A stretch of 64,000 bases of DNA, taken from contig MEHQ01001235.1 of assembly GCA_008828725.1 (NCBI GenBank), positions 374,415 to 438,414 on the forward strand, given 5' to 3'. Each line of letters opens with the position of its first letter. The stretch's first letter is position 1. The notes below the pieces were generated by a model. That model did not search any database. It was not told the DNA's origin and saw nothing but the letters and a program-made list of their open reading frames with translations. The translations under genes were made by a program, and so were the position numbers. Shown piece by piece: positions 22,561 through 32,589 of the stretch. Origin of the DNA: Saccharina japonica. Its lineage: Eukaryota > Sar > Phaeophyceae > Laminariales > Laminariaceae.

Positions 22561-22969
22561 ATATATAGATATCATATACCCCCCCGATGTTTAGGGTATA
22601 CCAGGCACTAATTTATAGGCACACTTGAAGCCAAAAATAGGTGACAGTGAAACTAGTACGAGAAAGGGTGTCCTAGCCTTCTGAGCCATTTTTAGTACGA
22701 TGGGAGCGCAGGCCCAATATCATGGCGGGCCAGGAAGCCTTTTCCGCGCTGTGGAAGATATGATTACGTCGTGTACCTATACGCATGGTATAAAGGTTGT
22801 CGATATGGTAGTGACCTATTTTTGGCTTCAAGATGGGACTCCCTTGTACCTCTTGTTTTCGTCCGATTAGATGCCTTTGTTTTCTTTCTTAGAGTTCATT
22901 TAAGGTGCACCTGATTGCTACCGGTAGTTATGCTGTCCTGTGATTGCGTGTTGCTCTGATTCTGGCGTT

Positions 22970-24325
22970 GTTGTGTTGTCTTCACATTAAACCCGTTCGT
23001 TTCTACTCAACCACATCAGTACACCCAGTGCCTGTCCTGATTCCAATCCTAGCAGAGGATACAATATTTGTGGTCACAGACTGTGAAACAGAGAAAAACC
23101 AAAACAAAACAAACGCAAATTAATGGGTAAAGCAAGTGAGATGCTAACGTANTCGGGTACGAGAGACACAGCGACACGAGCCGAACCAAAAAATAAGAAC
23201 AAAAAAGACATAAAAAACAAGTTCTGAAATGAAACAGAATACAAATGAACGCAGGGAGACAGAAGCGCCAGAAGCGCCAACCCCCTAGACGAAAAGCCCA
23301 CGTGCCCAAGAGGAACAGATAACTGCTGCACGAGCGAGGCAACACGAAAAGAGAGAGAGACACCGGCATAGGGTGGAAACAAAGGGAGAAACAAGGCAAA
23401 AAAAGCAAGAAAGAAGACACGAGAGAGGAAAAGAGAAAAATAGTTCTCAAGGCAAGCTCAAGGCGATGGTAACAACAAGTTCCCGTCTCTGCTATAAAAA
23501 CTGATACGGGGACCATGTCACACCTTCTGCCATCTCATTCCCACTCTAAAAACAAAAACGGTGTCAAGAGTCGATACTACCTCTGCGCCCCCCCCCCAGT
23601 GAACACATCAACAGGAAACAAATAATAGAATTCAAGGACTAGTCGAGCCGATATCTGGCCACACGATCTATCATTCGTTTCTGCATTCGTCGACAGCTGT
23701 ATCAGTACGGCCGCTCCTGCCCCCCCCCCCTCTCCTGGTCGCCTCTCTTGGCGTCCTCAGCTGTATGCCGTAGCCAGCTCCTCTCCGCTTCGGTCCTGTG
23801 CCACCTCGCCATGAAATGGTCCGCCGCCTCGCCAACCCCCCGATACCACACCCCCCTCTTTTTTGCCGCCCTCGGCCATAGTAACGTCTCTGCTCCGAAC
23901 AGTAAAGGGGAGCTTCCTGTGGAGCCCTCTGTCGCTCGAAAAACCCTGAGGTCATCTGCTAGACATTGTGCCCAGTTCTTTTCTGGTCGGCCAGGCCCCG
24001 GGTTCGTCCCACCGGCGATCGTCCCAAACATCACCCGCCTGGTCAGCCGCTCATTGGTCGTGCGCTGTACGCCCCCCGCAAAGAGGAGGCGTCGTTTGCG
24101 GATGGTCGTCTCAACGCTCTCGCATTGTGCCTTCTTGAGAGCCTTGGCGTACGACATGAGATGGTCGGTGCGTTGTCGGCGCTGGAAACCAATGAGCCGT
24201 AGGAGGAATTTGTGGTGTGCCGTTCGGAGCTCAGCGAAGTGCTCCCGGCCAAGGGTCCACGTCACACACCCGTACAGCAGTGTCTCCATCACCTCGGCCT
24301 TTAGCATGCGCACCTTTATTAGAGC
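22970..24325 (-). mobile_element. 5'-truncated LINE copy
   Basis: A minus-strand LINE. The protein part runs 24325-23702. The 3' untranslated part runs down to the shared end, seen on the plus strand as GTCTTCACATTAAACCC near 22980, with an imperfect (CAA)n-like tail on the minus strand. One ambiguous base (n) lies at 23152 inside the untranslated part. Confidence 0.75.
23702..24325 (-). pseudogene. LINE reverse transcriptase C-terminal domain fragment
   Basis: The minus frame reads ILLYGCVTW-type sequence: TLLYGCVTWTLGREHFAEL, KFLLRLIGFQRRQRTDHL, RKRRLLFAGGVQR, MFGTIAGGTNPGPGRPEKNW and WYRGVGEAADHFMARWH. It is open for about 200 residues, giving the best preserved copy of this domain in the window. 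The frame continues upstream past 24325 into an antiparallel LINE fragment, where the translation is meaningless. There are no RT catalytic motifs, so the copy is 5'-truncated. Confidence 0.75.
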
Positions 24326-25265
24326 ATTGCAGCGTAGTATCTCTGTGTCGTAGTTTTGTGACCACAGAACTGGTATCTTACGAGCTGGTTCCAGGATAAA
24401 GCGTAACATTCCACCTTCGGGCAATAAAACAATGAATACACTGAAACTCACAACACAAAGCATATCCACGTGACCGCATCAACAAGGCGAACACATCGGT
24501 GAAGCTGGTTTTGGCGTCCGAGCTATAGTTCGTGAGATATGGGAATTGTTCGTATTTCTTGCGGAGGCGTTGTTGTATAGGGATTTAAGGCGTCAACACT
24601 AAAATCCATATGATTTTTCTCTCGGCCATAATTCGGCCAATACGTGGAATAATTACAAGCTAGACGTGTTGGTATGATTGCATCAACAAGGGGAAGACGT
24701 CAATGACCCTTATTTTGTTATAAGATCCGTACAAGTGTGTTATAATAAACGCCTGCTAAAGTACTAGAACAATGTATGGAGCAATTTTGGCACCTTAGGG
24801 GAATATTTACCCTTCCGGGAAATTGATTTTGCGCCTTGGTTTTTGAGAGTTGAAACACGAAATTTGGCAAAGGTTGTGCGCAACAACAATACACAACAAC
24901 TAACGACTGGAATTTTTTGAAAAAAAAAAAAACTAGTGCATGAGGAATGGTCAAAGTTGCCGAAAATATCAGAAAATATGGAAAAGTGTACCTAGAGAAC
25001 GAAAAAAAGGAAAAATAAAAAAAAAGTCCAGTCGTGAGTTTTTTCTTCGTGTTGTGACGCACAACCCTGCCAAGTTTCGTTTTCCAACTCTCAAAAACCA
25101 AGGCGCAAAGTTGCGAAGGGATAAAGTTCTGGCTGTCGCTGGAACCAGCTCGTAGGATGAAGAATCGGCACAGACACTGCTGCTGTATGTGGGTGCTGAA
25201 TATCGAGGGGTAGAAGGGACGGTTTAATGCAAAGAACACACATACCCACACAGCAGTGTAGAATG
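24326..25265 (+). mobile_element. LINE 3' end split by a MITE
   Basis: The plus-strand LINE 3' sequence (GTAGTATCTCTGTGTCGTAG, then ACCACAGAACTGGTATCT) stops at 24380. It resumes at 25153 (AGGATGAAGAATCGGCAC) and ends GTTTAATGCAAAGAACACAC with CAGCAG near 25255. Removing 24381-25152 and one TA restores the order seen in the uninterrupted copies. Confidence 0.8.
24381..25152. mobile_element. fold-back MITE with TA duplication (copy 2)
   Basis: Ends are CGAGCTGGTTCCAG and CTGGAACCAGCTCG, flanked by TA at 24379-24380 and 25153-25154. The empty site is inferred from uninterrupted LINE copies, so the TA target duplication is well supported. This indicates a Tc1/mariner-type nonautonomous element. 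The right arm continues inward for about 110 bp, and its complement lies at 24829-24900 (TTGGTTTTTGAGAGTTGAAA). The left side therefore carries about 400 bp not mirrored on the right. It is 772 bp with no transposase. Confidence 0.85.
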
Positions 25266-25449
25266 TCCAATCAAAAACATATTGCCACCACTTCGCCTTT
25301 ATGTGTTAATAACATTCGTCAGCTGTATTTTCGGCCGGTTGAGTGGTTGGTACTCAACTTTGTAAGGTGCGTGATGCATGATACATGATACACCCAAATT
25401 GTAATTATACTCGTAGGTGAGCAGGGCGATTAATTTCTTCAGCAGTAAG

Positions 25450-25558
25450 TATTACGGAGGACCATAGTAAATAAGACCGAATCTAGTTGGTAAAAATAGG
25501 GAAATGTATAGGTCTTTGTCGGTACCGAAGGTCCTATTTACTATGGCCCTCCGTGATA
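25450..25558. mobile_element. 109-bp MITE, 29-bp inverted ends
   Basis: The left end starts TATTACGGAGGACCATAG. The right end, read in reverse complement, starts TATCACGGAGGGCCATAG. The match runs for about 29 bp on each side with few mismatches. TA at each edge is compatible with a TA target duplication. It has no coding capacity. Confidence 0.8.
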
Positions 25559-25794
25559 GTACGAGTACTGCTGCTGTAACTTCGAAGTATCAAGACTATC
25601 CGACTACGTAAAAACAACGACGACACCAATAACCCGACCCGAAGGTGAAATGTATGTACATATATATAGATCGAAGTATTACACTCAGCTAGCAAAGATG
25701 AGCTTCGACGAAATCCTCGAGCTCACAGCTGTTGTTTTTTTTTTTTAATATATAACACGTCCAAACGTAAAAATTCCTACGTTTTTTTTCGCGA

Positions 25795-27065
25795 TTTGTT
25801 TTGCACTCAATTTTAGCTCAGCAGGTGTGTGGACGACGATTGTTCTCAAACTACGCATTTCGTTTCTTCCGCTGGGTATAACTCTTTGTTTGTTTCACTT
25901 TTTTTCGCCAACTTAATTGCAGCGTTGATTCTCGTGGCTCTTAACAAAAAAACAAAAAGTGTACTCCTAGCGCGCGGGGGGCTGCGAAGAACCCTGCCAC
26001 TTCCAATGTCGATGTTGTTGGTATGTAGCTAGCTGTGCTGCTGTCGTTGTTTTGTCGTCGTTGTCGTCGTTGTTGTTGGTGGTGTTGGCGTTATCCTTTA
26101 CTATCCTTGCCATTCGACGCTGTGTAGCATCCATCACTCATAATCAGAATCACTCCGAAAGAAGAAAACCATGGGGGAAAACAAAAAACGAATCATTGTT
26201 GTCGCCGTCAATGTCGTTGGTGTCGTTGTTGATGGTTACTGACTGACTGCTGTGTTACCGATGTAGTAGTGTCGTCGATGTTGTAGGTACATACTGGACG
26301 ACATATAATAATCTCGATACATCCAAATACCGAACTTTCGACGAACTTTCGATGTATATATCGTATCGGACGTTTTTGTTGTACTCGTACATTGTACCAG
26401 AATGTGTATCGTGGAATAACTTGAGAAAAGGCACAGAATAACAACAACGCTAACGAGAATGTCAGAGATCTCACATCATCCACCATTAGTGCCAAATACT
26501 TAACACCTCGACGGAAGTGACTCGAGCCGTCCTCAGCAGGTATGTTGCCTGTTGTGCAACGATTTCTGATGAAATTTTGAAGTTTGGAGTTGTCTAGCGA
26601 CTGGCGAGGCGTCGGGTGCGGGGAGAGGGGCGTGTGGGCCAATGGGCAAACGGCGTCACTCATGAACTGAACTCAACATACAGCATACTGCTGTTTGTAA
26701 ATTGATAGTATTAATAGTAGTAGTAGTAGTAGTAGTAGTACTACTGTAGTTCTGCGCGAGATCTGAGGTATAAGAAGCACATCGGCTGCAATCGTCATTT
26801 TCAAGTGCGCCCTTCGCAATAGGAAAACACCAGCACCAACAACAGAAAGTGAGTCGCGGGCGACAACATGATGAGTAATGTCTTGGAATGAAGCTTTGTG
26901 TTGGGGAACATGGAAGAACACCGCTACTGAACTGCTGTGGCGATTAGTTCGGTTCATGCAGTACGCGCTGATGAGCGTAAGCACGCTGGTTGTGGATTTT
27001 TGTTGTTTGACGCGCTGCGCTGACTTGGGCGGTGGCATAAACGAAGTGGCAAACACTACAGTAAA
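25795..27065. repeat. dispersed repeat D, copy 1
   Basis: This stretch is similar along its length to 61765-63490. Landmarks are TGTGTGGACGACGATTGTTC, GCGTTGATTCTCGTGGCTC, ATAATCA-ATCACTCCGAAAG, GAAACTTTGAAG-like GAAATTTTGAAG, and TTGGAATGAAGCTTTGTGTT. Short minus-strand frames in both copies share ISA.C.NRTN.HSS and QHKASFQ. That may reflect DNA similarity only. The identity of the element is unknown. Confidence 0.75.
26713..26745. repeat. (TAG)n microsatellite
   Basis: About nine TAG units lie within dispersed repeat D copy 1. Confidence 0.9.
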
Positions 27066-27069
27066 TCTA

Positions 27070-27930
27070 GGATAAGTAGGAGTAAACCAGTGGGTCGATT
27101 GCTACAGAGGTCTTCTTCAGCAGCACGGACTCGGGGGGGGGTGTAACTTCCGTCATCGTGCCAGCTGGCCCACCATACGTTATGACCGGCCGCCAGGGTC
27201 CCCTCATGCATTACGACCTGCTGGCGGCGCAGGGCGCTCGCCTTGTGGGTTGCGCAGTTGCGCTGCAACCTTAAAAGACGGAATCACCGGTGTCGCTCCT
27301 TTTTCCAGGCGTTGCCCCACTTGTGAAGTGCCGGTCGGTTTTATTTCGCCCGTTTCGTTCTTGGAGAGGAGCTAGCTTTTGTATCGTGCGTTCTTAACGC
27401 GACTTTCGCTTTGTACCTGTAGTCCGTCACAGCGGAGGTTTGCTGGTGTTCTGTTTGCTTCGGCTTCGCGCCTGGAGCGCGTGTTATGTTTGTCCGAGGA
27501 GTGGCACTTGGTGTGCAAGTAGTTTTATATATTTCGTTCCTCGTGAGGAGATGGCTTTCGTTGGAGGAGAGGCACTTGTTGTGAAGTAAGATTACTTACT
27601 TCTTATTTCGTTCTTGGTAAGGATGTGGCCTTGATTCGTGGTTTCTCTTCAGTGAATAGTAAATGCAATTACCATCGTTTCGGGCTATATCCACGACAAC
27701 ACGTATGTATACGTTGTTTTTAGTCTCCAACCTTCATTCATGGGCATTGTCTCTACGTCTCTACCGCTCGAATACCGTCCACAGTCATTGTTTCGTGTGT
27801 ATACAACAGCTACAAGGTAGCTGCGACGCAGTACGTGCGAAATATATAAAAACGTAGCTTGATACAGATAGGAGTTTGACCACTTCAGAGCGTCTGTCAA
27901 GCTGCTCATTCCCACCTGTTCTTTTAGTAG
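27070..27930. other. no recognised feature
   Basis: Unique-looking sequence. A minus frame at 27056-27268 and a plus frame at 27663-27857 show no motif. GCACTTG-TGTG-AAGTA-like words recur loosely near 27510 and 27575. Confidence 0.4.
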
Positions 27931-27954
27931 TAGTACATAGCAGTAGTAGTATGA

Positions 27955-28004
<50 letters not shown>

Positions 28005-28090
28005 CTGTAGTAGTATTACTATTAATAGTAGTATAGTAGTGTACACAGCAGTAGTATATATATTATTAATACTAATAGTAGTACTCTGTA
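27930..28090. repeat. (TAG)n microsatellite, imperfect
   Basis: A long run of TAG units (purest about 27955-28005) is followed by interrupted TAGTA/TAATA words to about 28085. Confidence 0.9.
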
Positions 28091-28097
28091 GTGCCAG

Positions 28098-28440
28098 CTG
28101 GTTCCAACGACAGGCGGGACGTTACCGCTTCGAAACTTTACGCCATGGATGGTTTTTGAGAGTTGAGACATAAAAATTGGCACGATTGTTCTCCATGGCA
28201 ATGTGAAAACCCTGAGGGCTACGTCGTAGACTTCTTTTTCATTTTGTTTGTTTGCGTTTTCACGAGTTTGAGGGTGTTTTTCGGCAAATATTTGACTCAG
28301 GAAAAATAAAATATTAACAGCCAGGCCTCGCTTTTCGCTTACTGCTATCTATGAAGAACAACCATGCCAATGCTGTTTTCGAACATTCGATCATCATGGC
28401 GCAAAAGTACTTTCCCGGGACGGGTATTGTTTCCCCTGAC
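28098..28440. mobile_element. fold-back MITE, partial copy 3
   Basis: CCAGCTGGTTCCAACGAC at the left and TTTTTGAGAGTTGAGACA near 28155 match the element at 24381-25152. GCCAATGCTGTTTTCGAAC and GCGCAAAAGTAC near 28370-28410 match its right arm. The inverted right terminus is not recognisable. Confidence 0.55.
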
Positions 28441-28828
28441 TGAGAATTACTGAAAATTAAGAATCTACAGGTAAGCATTTGTGCTGAACTCGATGAGGAA
28501 ATATTAATTAGAAATTAGGAAGTGCAAGGGGGTCGCCAGCTAAGAACCTGCTGCAATGCTGCAATGCACTGCACCCCTGAAAAATAAAAATAAACAAACT
28601 TCCCAAACACCCCGCCCCCAAGGCCACATCAGGCCCCCAACCAAGCTGCCTCCTCGCCAAAACCGTCATCACAGGCAACATTTTTCGTTTTTTCGTTTTT
28701 AGTGCAACGTGCAGTGTTGGTGAGACTAAGCATGGGGTGGTTTGTTGGCCTGATACTTCCCAAACGAGTGAGGAGCGCACGAAAGAAGTGTACGACTACC
28801 GCCGTGGGTATCTTGAAGAACACCAAAG

Positions 28829-29635
28829 CGTGTGTGTGTGTTCTTCACATTAAACCTTCCTTTCTACCCGTCGACATCCTGCACACCCAGTGTCCGTGCC
28901 GATTCTTCATCCTAAAAAGGTACCAGTTCTGGTCACAAAACTACGACACAGAGATACTACGCTCAGTGCAGTAAGCAGAGCAGACAATGCAATGCCATAT
29001 ACGACAGGCAAGACCTACCCTGCTAGCAATCCAGGTGCATGCAAGAGAAAAAAAGAGAAAAAAGAAAAAAAGCGAAAAGGAAAAAATAATGAAAAGTAAA
29101 TATACTGAAGCAAATCAACAATCAAGCAACCAAACAAAAGCGTGACAAAATAAAAGAAAGAAAGTGTCGTGCTTCTCCCCGAGGAGATGCGACATCCAAT
29201 AAAAACCAAATGAAATGAAACGAAATGAAATGAAATAGACCGAAAACCAGCGCCAACAGAGCAAGACTAAAAGAACGACAGGAAAGGACAGCCAGCCGGA
29301 GCACACCAAAAGCCCCTTCCAGCCAGCCGAGGCAGGTTTGTGCCCGTAGTACAGGCATGTTCTACCAGCTAGTCGGTCTGGTACCTACTCTGTTTGCCGT
29401 CTCTTTCCTGCTTCCGTCCGCCGTGGTTTCCCTACGAACCCCCCACCCTCCGTCTCCATTCCCTTGGGCGCCACCCACACAACGGATACGTGGCACTTCC
29501 TACTCAGTTCCGTTTCGTTCTCGTGTAACACACGAGAGTCCAGGAAAGAGAACGGGAAATAACAAAAACAAAATGAATACGTACGTAGCTAAGCAACCAA
29601 AGAAAGTCCGAGGAAAAATACGGAAGGCGGAGAAA
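28829..29635 (-). mobile_element. 5'-truncated LINE 3' end (minus copy)
   Basis: A near-identical reverse complement of 19455-20262. The 3' end is at the left edge (GTGTGTGTGTTCTTCACATT on the plus strand) with an AC-repeat tail. At 29370-29470 the minus strand retains the protein tail RKETANRVGTRPTS, parallel to RRETADRIARYQAD of the copy next to it. This shows that the segment is the LINE 3' end and not an independent repeat. Confidence 0.8.
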
Positions 29636-29639
29636 CCAA

Positions 29640-30607
29640 GGCAAACGCGATCACGGTAACAAAAATAAGTAAAACAAAGTAATGAAGCAAATGATGCGAG
29701 GGGCTGTAGCATCGCTGTCGTGCCCCCCTTGAGAAGCAACAGGCAATACAACAAGCAAAAATAAAAATAAGAAAATAAGAAAATAAGAAAATAAAACAAA
29801 CAAAGGGAAAGAAAGACACCAGAAATACCCAAGGAAAGAAAGAAAAAAAATCAAAAAGATAAACAAACACCCAGTTTGCCATCCGCCAAGCCAGGTATTA
29901 ATAGTACTTCTTTCTCATCACAGGGATAAGAACGAGAGTAGCAATGAAACTGTCTAGGCGGGACTTACTAGTCAGCCTGGTACCTAGCTATCCTGTCGGC
30001 TGTTTCCCTCCTGCTCTCATCAGCCGCGGTTTCCGTACGACTGTTGCCCCCCCCCTCCCCATTCCCTTTTGCACCCCCCGCAACGGATGCGTGGCGCTGT
30101 CTACTCAGTTCCGCCTCGACCTTGTGCCACCGGGTCATGAACTGTTCAGCCGCTTCGAGGACCCCCCTGTACCACTTGCCCACTTTAGTTGCTGCAACGG
30201 TTCACACTGCAGTCTCTACTTCAAAGACCAAGGGGACATGTGCCGTGGACCCCTTGGAGGCTTGAAGCACCTTGAGGCCCTCAGCAAGGCATCTCTGCCA
30301 GGACTTTGGTTGTCCGCCCGGTCTGCGTCCCTCCCCACCCGTCATGGTCCCGAACATCACCCGACTGGGTAGTCGCCCCTTGGGTTGCCGTGCCACAGCT
30401 CCCGCAAAGAACAGACGCCGTTTACGGATCGTCGTTTCGATGCTCTCGCATCGTGTCTGCTTGAGAGCCTTTGCGTACGAGAGGGTCCTATAGTCGCCAC
30501 GCTGCCGACGCTGGAAGCCAATGACACGCAGGAGGATTTGGTGGTGTACCGATCGGAGCCTGGCGAAGTGTTGTGCACCGAGGGTCCACGTCACACATCC
30601 GTACAGC
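29640..30607 (-). pseudogene. LINE C-terminal protein fragment and 3' region
   Basis: The minus frame 30607-29968 reads GCVTWTLGAQHFARLRSVHH, QILLRVIGFQRRQRGDYRTL, RKRRLFFAGAVARQPKGRLP and KWYRGVLEAAEQFMTRWH, ending RRETADRIARYQAD. Its untranslated region continues to about 29640, where the LINE copy at 28829-29635 begins. A plus-strand LINE is inserted at 30608. The missing upstream sequence resumes at 31091 after a 182-bp duplication. No catalytic motifs are present. Confidence 0.75.
30426..30607. repeat. 182-bp direct repeat, left copy
   Basis: This sequence (GGATCGTCGTTTCGATGCTC to ATCCGTACAGC) is repeated at 31091-31272. I count two differences. It is part of the LINE protein-coding region and abuts the left edge of the inserted LINE at 30608. 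Confidence 0.95.
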
Positions 30608-31090
30608 GTCGTTCTTAGTCTTGCTTTGTTGGCACTGTTTTTTTTTTTTTTTCTCGGTTCATTTCATTTCATTTGGTTTCTTTTAACTAGACTGTAGATG
30701 TCGCATCTCATCTGGGAGAAGCACGACATTTTTTATTTATTTTTTTGTTTTCTTTTCATTTTGTCATGCTTTTGTTTGGTTGCTTGATTGTTGATTTGCT
30801 TCAGTATGTTTACTTTCTATTATTTTTCCTTTTCGCTTTTTTCTTTCTTTTCTCTTTTTTTTCTCTTGCATGCACCTGGATTGCTAGCAGGGTAGGTCTT
30901 GCCTGTCGCATATGGCATTGCATTGTCTGCTCTGCTTACTGCACTGAGTGTAGTATCTCTGTGTCGTAGTTTTGTGACCACAGAACTGGTGCCTTTTTAG
31001 GATGATGAATCGGCACAGACACTGGGTGTGCTGGATGTCGACGGGTAGAAAGGAAGGTTTAATGTGAAGAACACACACACACACACAGCA
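30608..31090 (+). mobile_element. 483-bp LINE 3' end inserted in another LINE
   Basis: It begins GTCGTTCTTAGTCTTGCT, a position internal to the 3' region of the full copies. It ends TTTAATGTGAAGAACACACAC and (AC)n-AGCA. It lies in opposite orientation to the LINE that hosts it and is flanked on both sides by the same 182 bp of host LINE. The layout is that of a 5'-truncated insertion with a very long target duplication. Confidence 0.85.
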
Positions 31091-31272
31091 GGATCGTCGT
31101 TTCGATGCTCTCGCATCGTGTCTGCTTGAGAGCCTTTGCGTACGAGAGGGTCCTATAGTCGCAACGCTGCCGACGCTGGAAGCCAATGACACGCAGGAGG
31201 ATTTGGTGGTGTACCGATCGGAGCCTGGCGAAGTGTTGTGCACTGAGGGTCCACGTCACACATCCGTACAGC
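31091..31272. repeat. 182-bp direct repeat, right copy
   Basis: The partner of 30426-30607, starting directly after the tail of the inserted LINE. The two differences are C/A (in TATAGTCGC[C/A]ACG) and C/T (in GTGCAC[C/T]GAGG). Confidence 0.95.
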
Positions 31273-31485
31273 AGGGTCTCAATCACCTCGGCCTTCAAAA
31301 TGCGGATTTTCAGACTAAGTCGAGCCGTCTTCATGTCGTACAACTCTGGTCCGTAGACCATGTCGATTGAGTGGCTGTTCTGGCTACAGTACCGAGTAGT
31401 GCTACGGCAGAGTCGTTGAAGGTGGCCATGGCGGTGAACTGCGAGGCCTGCAGTCCGGAAGAGCACCGTTTCTAATGAGAACATG
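31091..31485 (-). pseudogene. LINE protein fragment, upstream part
   Basis: The minus frame reads KIRILKAEVIETLLYGCVTW, TLSAQHFARLRSVHHQILL and TLSYAKALKQTRCESIETTI, then runs into the (AC)n tail of the inserted LINE. Upstream residues (LFRTAGLAVHRHGHLQRLC) could be RT thumb sequence, but no catalytic motif is seen. It continues the domain at 29968-30607 once the insertion is removed. Confidence 0.7.
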
Positions 31486-31621
31486 ACATCTTGTCAGTTA
31501 CGAGTGGTGAATGCCACGTTGGAAAAGAAAAACCAATTCTTGGACAAAACCGCTCAAGAAAAGCACGGTGCACCTCTATCGTAGTGAAAGCGTCAATGAT
31601 GGAGGTAGTCGATAGTTGGTA

Positions 31622-31890
31622 TATGTGTGTGTGTTCTTCACAGTTAAACCTTCCTTTCTACCCGTCGACATCCGGCACACCCGGTGTCCGTGCCGATTTT
31701 TCATCCTAAAAAGGTACCAGTTCTGTGGTCACAAAACTACGACACAGAGATACTACGCTCAGCGCAGTAAGCAGAGCAGACAATGCAATACCATATACGA
31801 CAGGCAAGACCTACCCTGCTAGCAATCCAGGTGCATGCAAGAGAAAAAAAAGAAAAAAAGAAAAAAGCGAAAAGAAAAAATAATTATATA
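31622..31890 (-). mobile_element. 5'-truncated LINE 3' end
   Basis: The plus strand shows GTGTGTGTGTTCTTCACAGT at the 3' end, then the standard LINE 3' sequence (TCGACATCCGGCACACC, GGTACCAGTTCTGTGGTCAC, GATACTACGCTCAGCGCAG) to the A-rich stretch at 31840-31885. Confidence 0.8.
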
Positions 31891-31969
31891 TATATGTATA
31901 TACATGCGCAGATGTTTGGAACAGCAAAAAAGTGATCATTGGTTTGGTCGCTATCCCTCATAACCGGTC

Positions 31970-32045
31970 GCCCCGGTAGAGTAGTGGTCAGCTTCAAAGA
32001 CTACTATCATTGGTACCCAGGATCGAATCCCACCGTGGTGAGAGA
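31970..32045 (+). ncRNA. tRNA-like sequence, possible SINE head
   Basis: TAGAGTAGTGG at 31977 resembles a Pol III A box (TRGYNNARYNGG, one mismatch). GGATCGAATCC at 32020 matches the B box (GGTTCGANTCC) except for one base. The spacing of 43 suits a tRNA, and a T-run follows at 32046. I cannot fold a convincing anticodon arm, so I prefer a tRNA-derived SINE or pseudogene. Confidence 0.4.
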
Positions 32046-32094
32046 TTTTGTCTTTATTTGAAAAAATAAAAAAAGGAACCAATTGCTGAGAGCG

Positions 32095-32310
32095 CCTTCG
32101 TGGCGTGGGTAGGCGGAATCCGACGCAAGTCGACGAGGGAAGAAAGTGCTGAAATCTTCTCGCGATAAAAATGCAAGGCAAGAACCGTAGTGGGGGAGGA
32201 GGGAGAAGAGCCTACTTTGTGACCCCGGATCTGAGTTACGACTATTTAATAGGAAGGAGAGAGAAAGGAAGGGTGAAGATAATAAATGGGATGGAGAAAA
32301 AAATAAAAAA
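32095..32310. repeat. repeat fragment shared with 62485-62725
   Basis: TCTCGCGATAAAAATGCAA, GGAGAAGAGCCTACTTTGTG, CCCGGATCTGA and GGAAGGGTGAAGATAAT recur with small changes at 62520-62715. There the sequence lies inside dispersed repeat D copy 2. Here it lies without the rest of D. Confidence 0.7.
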
Positions 32311-32589
32311 TAAAAAAATTGAACGCCTTTTGCAAAATAGGAATCTAATTTGTACGTAAGAATCTGGCGTTTTGCACCTCTTCGACCAATAAGAAATCGG
32401 ATTTAAGCATCTCTGCTGAAATCGGAGAGAAAATAAGACGCGAGACTGAGCCAAAATGGGAGTTTCTTAAGTGCTGTGGCGTACTGATGACCCTCCAAAA
32501 ATAGAATTGGGCTGTAACTCGTTCGACATATCAACCATTGTTGATACAAATCCCAGACAGGTCGGAATATTTGTAATGAACTTGTACGC

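Larger units (their letters stand above)
20335..22850. mobile_element. composite element with inverted ends
   Basis: The left edge 20340-20510 (GAGCCATAAATAGGTAC, GGCCCAATATCA in reverse, AATAGGTG in reverse) reappears inverted at 22600-22835. Shared words are AGGCCCAATATCA, GGCCAGGAAGCCTTTT, AAAATAGGTGACA and CTTGAAGCC. The enclosed DNA holds a palindrome and an AT-rich tract. No transposase is visible. The exact ends and target duplication are unclear. Confidence 0.5.

Noticed and set aside
23152..23152. Ambiguous base n
   Set aside because: A single uncalled base in a LINE untranslated region. It marks assembly uncertainty, not biology.
29500..29882. Hydrophobic minus-strand frames
   Set aside because: Same reason: T-rich LINE 3' sequence read as Phe/Leu/Tyr, not a membrane protein gene.
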